A stretch of DNA of 5,624 nucleotides from Thermoflexales bacterium. GTDB lineage: Bacteria > Chloroflexota > Anaerolineae > B4-G1. Location of the stretch: contig SKQX01000239.1 of NCBI GenBank assembly GCA_007118795.1, positions 1 through 5,624 on the forward strand, in the 5' to 3' direction. Positions 1-5,177 of this stretch are shown piece by piece. Each line of letters begins with the position of its first letter. The first letter of the stretch is position 1. The position numbers and the translations under genes were made by a program. A model generated the notes under the pieces. That model searched no databases and was not told the origin of the DNA. It saw only the letters and a list, made by a program, of their open reading frames with translations.

Positions 1-1
1 C

Positions 2-511
2 GGTTGCCGCGTCGTACCCATACCTGGGCCCACGGCACCGGTAACAGCTCTGGTCGTCTCCGGTCTGCCCACGGACAGCTTCCTGTTCCTCGGCTATTTG
101 CCCCGGCGAAAGGCTCGACGCCGACGCCTGCTTCAAGAGCTGGCGCACCAGCCGCACACGCTCGTCGCTTTTGAGACGCCGCATCGCCTGCGGGTCGGTC
201 TGGGCGACATTCAGGCTGTCCTTGGTGATCGACCGCTGGCTATCTGCCGCGAGATGACCAAGGCTTACGAGGAGATTTGGCGCGGTAGCGTGTCTGCGGC
301 CCGCGCCCACTTCGGGGAGAGCCAGCCGCGCGGGGAGTTCACGCTTGTCATCGGTGGCGCCTCACCGGAGGAGCGGCGGTGGGATGAGGAACAGGTCCGC
401 ACGGCTCTCCGTGATCTGCTGGCTCAGGGTCTGCGACGGCCCGATGCTGCCAAGCGGGTCGCCGATCTCTCTGGATGGGACCGGCGCGAGGTCTACCAAC
501 TCGGCCTCTGA
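2..511 (+). CDS. rsmI: RsmI, 16S rRNA 2'-O-ribose C1402 methyltransferase, C-terminal part (5' end outside window)
   Basis: The reading frame is open from the left edge, so the start codon and the first third of the protein lie outside the window; 169 codons plus TGA are visible. RsmI uses S-adenosylmethionine to methylate the ribose of C1402 in 16S rRNA in the ribosomal P site. Visible family signatures, in order, are the SAM-pocket stretch 'VVPIPGPTAPVTALVVSGLP', then 'DSFLFLGYLPRRK', the 'FETPHRL' segment, 'LGDRPLAICREMTKAYEEI' and 'GEFTLVIGGA'. The C-terminal 'AAKRVADLSGWDRREVYQL' is the small helical domain usual at the end of RsmI. The reading frame clearly continues upstream of the TTG at 98, which is internal and not a start. 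The aconitase X gene follows after 33 bases with no visible terminator, so the two may be co-transcribed. The identification is firm. Confidence 0.95.
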   Translation, partial: GCRVVPIPGPTAPVTALVVSGLPTDSFLFLGYLPRRKARRRRLLQELAHQPHTLVAFETPHRLRVGLGDIQAVLGDRPLAICREMTKAYEEIWRGSVSAARAHFGESQPRGEFTLVIGGASPEERRWDEEQVRTALRDLLAQGLRRPDAAKRVADLSGWDRREVYQLGL

Positions 512-530
512 TCCCATCCATCATCCCTGC

Positions 531-536
531 GAGGAG
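531..536 (+). promoter_or_regulatory. Shine-Dalgarno site that fixes the aconitase X start
   Basis: GAGGAG lies 8 bases before the ATG at 545. It would be only 2 bases from the in-frame TTG at 539, which is too close. The site therefore favours ATG 545 and a protein beginning 'MDLTAEE', which also matches the usual aconitase X N-terminus. Confidence 0.8.
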
Positions 537-544
537 TCTTGCCA

Positions 545-1750
545 ATGGACCTTACGGCTGAGGAACGCGCCATGTTGGCCGGAGATCTCGGTCCAGGCGT
601 GGCTAAGGCCCTGGAGATCGTCGTCGCGTTGGGAAGAGTGTTCGGCGCCCAGGGATTGGTGTCTGTGACCTCCGTCCAGGTGGCCGGGGTCAGCTACCGC
701 AATCTGGGTGAGGCTGGCCTGCAATTCTTGACCGAGTGGGCGGCTCAAGGGGCCCGGGCCCGGGTCCCCGCCACACTGAACCCGGCCGGCATCGATGCGG
801 CGGCCTGGCGAGAGCTTGGCTTCTCGGAGGAGTTTGCCCGGCGTCAGATGGCCGTCGTGGAAGCCTATGAGACCCTGGGAATCGCCGCCACCTGCACCTG
901 CACGCCCTACCTGGTGGGGAATGTACCATCCTTCGGTGACCACATAGCTTGGTCCGAATCGTCGGCGGTGAGTTATGCCAACTCGGTCTTGGGTGCCCGG
1001 ACCAATCGCGAGGGTGGACCCAGTGCGTTGGCGGCTGCCATCGCCGGCCGCACGGCGGCCTACGGTTTCCATCTGGATCAGAATCGTCGCGCTGACCTCC
1101 GAGTGGTGGTCCGCTGTCCGGTGACGACCCTGTCCGACTTCGGGGCCCTCGGGCATCTGGTGGGTAAGCACGCTCGTGACAGAGTCCCTTTCTTCGAAGG
1201 ATTGGGGGAATGCTCCTCCACCGAGTTGAAGGCCCTCGGAGCGGCTATGGCCGCCAGTGGTGCCGTGGCCCTCTACCATGTGGACCGGGTGACACCGGAG
1301 GCTGTCCGTTCTGGCATGCTTCTGCCCGAACACGAGACGCTCATCGTAACCGATCTACGGTCGGCGTATGCATCCCTTAACGCCGATGCGACAGAGATTG
1401 ACCTCGTATGGTTTGGTTGCCCCCACGCGGGATTGGAAGAGATGGCTCAGCTCGCTCGACTACTGGAGGGTCGGCGCGTGACGGCAGCGACGTGGGTCAC
1501 CACGGCTCGGGCACTCCGAGAGAGGGCCATTGAGGAGGGTCTGGTCGCGGCCATCGAGGCCAGCGGCGCCCGCGTCCTCGCCGACATGTGCCTCGTCGTG
1601 GCTCCGATGCAAGAGTTGGCGTTCCGCACCATGGCCACCCCCTCGGCCAAAGGCGCCTCATATGTGCCTTCTCACGCCGGCCTCGTGGTCCGCTTTGGGA
1701 CGGTCCAGCAGTGCGTGGAAGCGGCGATCACAGGCATGTGGCCGACTTGA
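545..1750 (+). CDS. Aconitase X catalytic domain protein (AcnX large subunit, DUF521 family)
   Basis: This 401-residue protein is the large (catalytic) subunit type of aconitase X, an iron-sulfur dehydratase family. Known members are archaeal phosphomevalonate dehydratase (two-subunit, mevalonate route to isoprenoids) and bacterial cis-3-hydroxy-L-proline dehydratase (usually one fused chain). Visible family motifs are 'LTAEERAMLAG' at residues 3-13, 'SVQVAGVSYRNLGEAG' at 43-58, 'CTCTPYLVGNVPSFGDHIAW' at 117-136, 'ESSAVSYANSVLGARTNREG' at 138-157, 'FGCPHAGLEE' at 290-299, 'ADMCLVVAP' at 346-354 and 'PSAKGASYVPSHAG' at 366-379. Cys117 or Cys119, Cys292 and Cys349 are the likely cluster ligands, inferred from their place in the conserved motifs. 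Length fits the separate large subunit (about 400 residues), not the fused form (about 570). The small swivelling-domain gene (DUF126) that completes the enzyme is not beside it: rsmI is just upstream and a promoter region downstream. The substrate cannot be told from this sequence; the split form favours a phosphomevalonate-type role. Confidence 0.9.
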   Translation: MDLTAEERAMLAGDLGPGVAKALEIVVALGRVFGAQGLVSVTSVQVAGVSYRNLGEAGLQFLTEWAAQGARARVPATLNPAGIDAAAWRELGFSEEFARRQMAVVEAYETLGIAATCTCTPYLVGNVPSFGDHIAWSESSAVSYANSVLGARTNREGGPSALAAAIAGRTAAYGFHLDQNRRADLRVVVRCPVTTLSDFGALGHLVGKHARDRVPFFEGLGECSSTELKALGAAMAASGAVALYHVDRVTPEAVRSGMLLPEHETLIVTDLRSAYASLNADATEIDLVWFGCPHAGLEEMAQLARLLEGRRVTAATWVTTARALRERAIEEGLVAAIEASGARVLADMCLVVAPMQELAFRTMATPSAKGASYVPSHAGLVVRFGTVQQCVEAAITGMWPT

Positions 1751-2027
1751 GGTCCTGGGTCGCGTGGGAGGAGTCATATCGACAGCCTTTTTCGCGTGTG
1801 TATCCCGCCGAAGGCGGAATCGATCCCTCTCCCTGTGACGAGAGGCCGATCTCCATCACTCAAGCTGTAAGGGGGTGTCCTCGCATCCCGCCCTACCCAT
1901 CGGCCTGGCTCATTGACCTGACCAACGCCTTCTCAACACCGTGCCTGGCGATGCTTGCTAGCGTCGATCTGTGTGCTATAATCGCTGCCGCACATGACTT
2001 GGCTGACTAGATCCGTCTCACCCACGA
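1751..2027. other. Intergenic region with two small hairpins ahead of the regulator promoter
   Basis: No convincing gene is present in this 277-base gap. After the aconitase X stop there is a hairpin CCGCC-GAA-GGCGG at 1805-1817 and another, CCTCTC/GAGAGG with an 8-base loop, at 1826-1845. Neither is followed by a T run; the only T run (around 1785-1791) lies before them, so they are not a textbook intrinsic terminator. They could mark the 3' end of the upstream transcript or be protein binding sites. The right-hand part (1949-1982) holds a promoter, listed separately. Confidence 0.4.
1955..1982 (+). promoter_or_regulatory. Sigma-70-type extended -10 promoter for the HTH-Kelch regulator
   Basis: TATAAT at 1977-1982 is a perfect -10 box and is preceded by TG plus one base (1974-1976), which makes it an extended -10. 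TTGCTA at 1955-1960 is a 4-of-6 match to the -35 consensus with a 16-base spacer. Transcription would start near 1989, giving a leader of about 40 bases before the ATG at 2028. This suggests the regulator has its own transcript. An imperfect inverted repeat (CGATGC at 1949-1954, GCGTCG at 1961-1966) brackets the -35 box exactly. Confidence 0.7.
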
Positions 2028-3347
2028 ATGGCTGAACGCGGCGAACCACTCACCGATCGCGAAAGAGAAGTGCTTGAGCTGGTGGCTACCGGTATCACCA
2101 ACCGGGAGGTAGCGCAGGAGCTCTTCATCAGCATCAACACTGTCAAAGTCCACCTGCGCAACATCTATACCAAGCTGGGGGCTGACTCACGTACGGAGGC
2201 CACCATGGTGGCTGTCCGGGAGGGATGGGTGGGCATCCCGGAGATGGACCAGCAGTCAGTGGAAGGGAGCAGCACAGAGACTGAGACTGCCCCCGATCCG
2301 CCTCTGCCATGGCCCAAGCGGGTGGCGCTGCTCGGTTCGTTATTGCTGGTGGTGTCGGTCGTCGTCGTGACGTGGCCTCGCGCCGAGGCTCAAGCCGGAG
2401 CTGGGATGGATCTCTTTCCCGATGGTCCTGCTGCTGCAACGGTTAACGATTCCGATCGGGCCGAGTCCGCCTGGCAGGAGCGCGCGATGATGCCGACGCG
2501 GCGCGCTCATCTGGGACTCACGGTGGCCGCCGAACGCCTGATAGCCATCGGCGGGCAGACGCCGGAGGGCGTCACCGGAGTGGTGGAGGCCTACGACCCC
2601 GAGGAGGACATCTGGACACCCCGGACGGAGAAACCCATCCCTGTGGCCCACGTCGGCGCAGCGACCATCGATGGCCTGGTCTATGTCCCGGGGGGACGGG
2701 ACGCCGACGGCGTTCCGAGACGGCTCGTTGAGGTATACGATCCGCAAGCCGATGCTTGGGGCCGGGCGGGTTCGCTGCCAGAACCGCGGTGCGCCTATGC
2801 CCTGGTCGCCCATGACGACGAGCTTTACCTCTTCGGCGGGTGGGACGGTGAGCGCTACGTCTCCACCGCTTACGCCTACAACCCCGAGTCCGATGAATGG
2901 CTTACCCTCCCTGCTATGGATGTCGCCAGGGGCTTTGCTGGAGCTGCCTCGCTCGACGACCAGATCTACGTGGTGGGCGGCTACGATGGACAGAAGGAGC
3001 TGACGGATTGCGCGGCCTTCGACCCGCTGACACAAGTATGGAGCGAGTGCGCGCCCCTAACCGTCGGGCGTGGAGGATTGGGGGTAGCCGCTATCGGGGG
3101 GCGTCTTTACGCCATCGGAGGCGGCGGCTCGTCCACCTATCTCGGCTTCAACGAGCGCTACAGCGTTGACCGGAATGACTGGCAGGTCGTCGACACCCCG
3201 TTGGTGGGAGAGTGGCGCAATCCGGGTGTCGCCGTGTTCGGAGCCACCGTCTACGCTGTCGGCGGGTGGAGCAGGGACTACCTGAGCCTCAATCAGGCGC
3301 TCAATCCCTTTCCGTTCCAGATCTTCATCCCCGTGAGCCAGCAGTAA
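2028..3347 (+). CDS. Membrane-anchored LuxR-type HTH regulator with a six-bladed Kelch propeller
   Basis: A 439-residue fusion protein. Residues 7-66 are a LuxR/GerE helix-turn-helix: 'LTDREREVLELVATGITNRE' then 'VAQELFISINTVKVHLRNIY' and 'KLGADSRTEA'. A polar linker (70-96) leads to Lys97-Arg98 and one hydrophobic helix (99-116), which puts the HTH in the cytoplasm. After a linker of about 30 residues come six Kelch repeats, with Gly-Gly pairs at 175, 222, 270, 317, 364 and 412 (spacing 47-48) and Trp at 196, 244, 291, 338 and 385. The sixth blade lacks this Trp, while Trp149, 47 residues before Trp196, sits ahead of the first; the N-terminal strand therefore probably closes the ring. The HTH is N-terminal, whereas in most LuxR-family proteins it is C-terminal. 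No good Shine-Dalgarno site precedes ATG 2028, but an in-frame TGA at 2004 and the HTH beginning at once leave little choice. A one-component membrane regulator, comparable in layout to ToxR/CadC, is inferred; the signal and targets are unknown. Confidence 0.88.
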   Translation: MAERGEPLTDREREVLELVATGITNREVAQELFISINTVKVHLRNIYTKLGADSRTEATMVAVREGWVGIPEMDQQSVEGSSTETETAPDPPLPWPKRVALLGSLLLVVSVVVVTWPRAEAQAGAGMDLFPDGPAAATVNDSDRAESAWQERAMMPTRRAHLGLTVAAERLIAIGGQTPEGVTGVVEAYDPEEDIWTPRTEKPIPVAHVGAATIDGLVYVPGGRDADGVPRRLVEVYDPQADAWGRAGSLPEPRCAYALVAHDDELYLFGGWDGERYVSTAYAYNPESDEWLTLPAMDVARGFAGAASLDDQIYVVGGYDGQKELTDCAAFDPLTQVWSECAPLTVGRGGLGVAAIGGRLYAIGGGGSSTYLGFNERYSVDRNDWQVVDTPLVGEWRNPGVAVFGATVYAVGGWSRDYLSLNQALNPFPFQIFIPVSQQ

Positions 3348-3434
3348 CCGCGTAAGGCCAGCATTCGGGACGGCGCTTGTATCGCCCGAGATTCGGGATC
3401 AGGCGGGCCCGACACGATCCTAGGAGATTCCACC
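3348..3434. other. Short intergenic region before asnS
   Basis: This 87-base gap holds a small hairpin CCCGA-GAT-TCGGG (3385-3397) without a T run, and a directly repeated 8-mer ATTCGGGA (3363-3370 and 3391-3398). I see no clear promoter and no T-box leader, a regulator known for some aminoacyl-tRNA synthetase genes. asnS could be read through from the regulator gene or have a promoter of non-consensus type. AGGAG at 3422-3426 is its ribosome binding site. Confidence 0.35.
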
Positions 3435-4772
3435 ATGCCACAGACGATCCGCATCGAGGACATCTCCCACCACGATGGGGAGCGAGTCACGCTCCAGGGG
3501 TGGGTCTACAACCGGACCGACACAGGGAAGTTGGTGTTCGTCTGGATTCGCGATGGCACCGGTTTCGCGCAATGCGTCTTCTTCCGGGGCAACGTCCCTC
3601 CCGAGCTGTTCGAGGACGCCCAGTCCGTGGCCCAGGAGTCGTCGGTGGTCATCACCGGCACAGTCCGCCAGGATGATCGTGCACCTGGAATCCCCGGCGG
3701 TTTCGAGTTGGGTGCGGAGGAGATGGAGATTCTCCAACACGCTGAGGAATTCCCCATCCAACCCAAGGAGCATGGTGTCGACTTTCTGATGGCGAACCGG
3801 CACCTTTGGATTCGCTCACAGCGACAGTGGGCTGTGCTACGCGTTCGAGCCACCGTCATTCGGGCGATTCGAGACTGGCTTGACGCCAATGGCTTTGTCA
3901 ATATGGATACGCCGATTCTCACGCCCGCGGCTTGCGAGGGGACGACCACCCTCTTCGAGACAGACTACTTCGGCGACCTCGCCTACCTTGCTCAATCAGG
4001 ACAGCTTTATAACGAGGCCAACATCTACGCCTTTGGACGAGTCTACTGCTTCGGCCCCACCTTCCGCGCCGAGAAGTCGAAAACTCGCCGCCACCTGACA
4101 GAGTTCTGGATGGTGGAGCCGGAGGCCGCCTTCTGTGATATGGACCAGCTAATGGAGATTGAGGAGGAGTTCGTCTCTTACATCGTCCGTACTTGCTTGG
4201 AGGAACGAGCCGAGGAGCTGGAGGTACTGGAACGGGACACAAGCCGGCTGGAGAGAGTCACCCCTCCCTTTCCCCGCATCTCCTACGACGAGGCGCTGGA
4301 GATTGTCGCCGAGATCCGGGAGGCGATGGACGACCCAGCACGGCGGGAGCTTCTCGAGTTGGAGTGGGGTAACGACTTCGGGTCGCCTCACGAGACCGAG
4401 CTCACCGAGCGTTTCGCCAAGCCCGTCTTCGTTTATGGCTACCCGACGAGGGCCAAGGCCTTCTACATGGAGCCATGGCCCGGGCGACCGGAGGTCTCCA
4501 AGAGCGTCGACCTGCTCGCTCCTGAGGGGTACGGCGAGATCACGGGCGGGTCGGAGCGCATCTCCGACCTCGATCTGCTCCTCCAGCGATTGGACGAGTG
4601 GGAGTTGCCCCGAGAGGCGTTCGAGTGGTACGTGGACCTGCGGCGGTACGGGTCGGTGCCCCACTCGGGATTCGGTCTGGGCGTGGAGCGCACCGTCACC
4701 TGGATCTGTGGCATCGACCACCTGCGGGAGACCATAGCCTTCCCCCGCACGCTCACCCGGGTCTACCCATAA
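3435..4772 (+). CDS. asnS: Asparaginyl-tRNA synthetase
   Basis: This 445-residue class IIb aminoacyl-tRNA synthetase attaches asparagine to tRNA-Asn in the cytoplasm. An N-terminal OB-fold anticodon-binding domain covers about residues 16-100 ('VTLQGWVYNRTDTGKLVFVW', 'WIRDGTGFAQCV'). The catalytic domain shows motif 1 around 153-163 ('GFVNMDTPILT'), the 'QSGQLYNEA' loop at 187-195, motif 2 at 210-230 ('FRAEKSKTRRHLTEFWMVEP') and motif 3 at 412-419 ('GFGLGVER'). 'TRRHLTEFWMVEPE' is the asparaginyl form; aspartyl enzymes of the nearest type have a different stretch here, usually with 'RHL.EF' followed by an acidic Asp/Glu-containing segment instead of 'WMVEPE'. The length is slightly below the E. 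coli enzyme (466). AGGAG at 3422-3426, 8 bases before the ATG, supports the start. Having AsnRS means tRNA-Asn can be charged directly, without depending on the amidotransferase route. Confidence 0.96.
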   Translation: MPQTIRIEDISHHDGERVTLQGWVYNRTDTGKLVFVWIRDGTGFAQCVFFRGNVPPELFEDAQSVAQESSVVITGTVRQDDRAPGIPGGFELGAEEMEILQHAEEFPIQPKEHGVDFLMANRHLWIRSQRQWAVLRVRATVIRAIRDWLDANGFVNMDTPILTPAACEGTTTLFETDYFGDLAYLAQSGQLYNEANIYAFGRVYCFGPTFRAEKSKTRRHLTEFWMVEPEAAFCDMDQLMEIEEEFVSYIVRTCLEERAEELEVLERDTSRLERVTPPFPRISYDEALEIVAEIREAMDDPARRELLELEWGNDFGSPHETELTERFAKPVFVYGYPTRAKAFYMEPWPGRPEVSKSVDLLAPEGYGEITGGSERISDLDLLLQRLDEWELPREAFEWYVDLRRYGSVPHSGFGLGVERTVTWICGIDHLRETIAFPRTLTRVYP

Positions 4773-4913
4773 GCCAGATCAAGACCCCGAGGGAGCGGGC
4801 TCAGGAGCCATCATGCCCGGAGGGCAGCTGTGCCACTAGCGCGGTCCGGTCATAGCTCTCACACCTAGCCCTATGCCGGCCCCAGCCAACGCAACACCAA
4901 AGCCCCGGACACC
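4773..4913. other. Intergenic stretch after asnS with two GC-rich hairpins
   Basis: I see no gene here. Just after the asnS stop lie two small inverted repeats: GGCTC/GAGCC at 4798-4809 and TGCCC-GGA-GGGCA at 4814-4826. Neither has a following T run, so if asnS transcription ends here it is not by a standard intrinsic terminator. The rest, up to the promoter of the thiamine unit, shows nothing recognisable. Confidence 0.35.
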
Positions 4914-4941
4914 TGGGCACCAGCAGAAACTGTGGTATAAT
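4914..4941 (+). promoter_or_regulatory. Sigma-70-type extended -10 promoter for the TPP riboswitch and kinase
   Basis: TATAAT at 4936-4941 is a perfect -10 box with an extended -10 TG at 4933-4934. TGGGCA at 4914-4919 is a 4-of-6 -35 match at a 16-base spacer. The start of transcription would fall near 4948, about 23 bases before the riboswitch. The -10 form and spacer are the same as in the promoter at 1955-1982. Confidence 0.75.
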
Positions 4942-4970
4942 CACACTGGGACTTCGTAGAATAGAACATG

Positions 4971-5076
4971 ATCTCGGGGGAGCTTGGGGAGCCAAGCTGA
5001 GAGGGTGCTCTGGCCTCAGTCGGAGGTCACCAGCGCCGACCCTCAGAACCTGATCTGGGTAATGCCAGCGGAGGGA
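4971..5076 (+). ncRNA. TPP riboswitch (THI element) aptamer
   Basis: This RNA binds thiamine pyrophosphate. The conserved core is plain: CTCGGGGG at 4973-4980, CTGAGA at 4997-5002, and CCTGATCTGGGTAATGCCAG with the following CGGAGGG at 5049-5075. P1 would pair TCTC (4972-4975) with GAGG/GAGGG near 5071. P3 is a clean hairpin, AGCTTGG (4981-4987) with CCAAGCT (4992-4998). P2 pairs the G run at 4976-4980 with ACCC at 5039-5042. Between CTGAGA and the 3' strand of P2 an extra arm (optional P3a) is inserted: GGTGCT (5004-5009) with AGCGCC (5032-5037), and CCTC (5014-5017) with GAGG (5023-5026). An intrinsic terminator and the thiamine pyrophosphokinase gene follow, so it should switch that gene off when TPP is plentiful. 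Confidence 0.96.
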
Positions 5077-5096
5077 GGCGGTGATAGAGTGTCGCG

Positions 5097-5125
5097 AAAC
5101 CGCCCTGCTGGCAGGGGCGGTTTTT
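5097..5125 (+). terminator. Intrinsic terminator, expression platform of the TPP riboswitch
   Basis: AAACCGCCC (5097-5105) pairs with GGGCGGTTT (5115-5123), leaving a short middle part that can add CTG/CAG pairs with a one-base bulge. TTTTT (5121-5125) forms the end of the stem and the U run. It lies about 20 bases after the aptamer and before the kinase start, where a riboswitch-controlled attenuator belongs. GGCGGT at 5077-5082, right after the aptamer, is a perfect complement of ACCGCC (5099-5104) in the 5' arm and could form the competing antiterminator. Confidence 0.88.
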
Positions 5126-5171
5126 CGTCTTCATGCGCGAGAGTCGTGGCACTCAGCGAAGGTGCCGAAGC

Positions 5172-5177
5172 GAGGGG
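5172..5177 (+). promoter_or_regulatory. Purine-rich likely ribosome binding site at the kinase start; spacing leaves the start uncertain
   Basis: GAGGGG directly abuts the ATG at 5178, which is closer than normal. It is 3 bases from the GTG at 5181 and 12 bases from the GTG at 5190. None is ideal; all three starts keep the conserved 'IFANG' strand. An in-frame ATG at 5133 has no ribosome binding site and would add 15 low-complexity, Arg-rich residues. Confidence 0.45.

Noticed and set aside
98..511. A short complete gene starting at TTG 98
   Set aside because: The frame runs on unbroken to the left edge and the upstream residues match the RsmI SAM-binding region, so 98 is internal.
539..544. 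TTG at 539 as the start of the aconitase X gene
   Set aside because: It is only 2 bases from the GAGGAG site; ATG 545 has an 8-base spacing and gives the family-typical N-terminus.
521..1333. Long minus-strand open frame (270 codons)
   Set aside because: It lies wholly antisense to aconitase X; its translation is Arg/Gly/His-rich with no recognisable domain, typical of antisense frames in GC-rich DNA.
1805..1845. Intrinsic terminator after aconitase X
   Set aside because: Two small hairpins are present but no T run follows either.
1588..2010. Plus-strand open frame overlapping the end of aconitase X, considered as the missing small subunit
   Set aside because: Most of it is out of frame within acnX or in the promoter region, and it shows no swivelling-domain motifs.
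2340..3035. Long minus-strand open frame (231 codons) opposite the Kelch region
   Set aside because: No domain resemblance; the plus strand has six regular Kelch repeats.
3348..3434. T-box leader or intrinsic terminator before asnS
   Set aside because: No T-box core sequence is present, the gap is too short, and the CCCGA/TCGGG hairpin has no T run.
4149..4737. Open frames on both strands inside asnS
   Set aside because: Both overlap the strongly conserved AsnRS frame and have low-complexity Arg/Ser/Pro-rich or antisense composition.
3435..4772. Aspartyl-tRNA synthetase of the archaeal type
   Set aside because: Motif 2 with 'TRRHLTEFWMVEPE' is the asparaginyl form.
5133..5177. Upstream in-frame ATG 5133 as the kinase start
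   Set aside because: It has no ribosome binding site, lies right behind the terminator, and adds residues not typical of the family.
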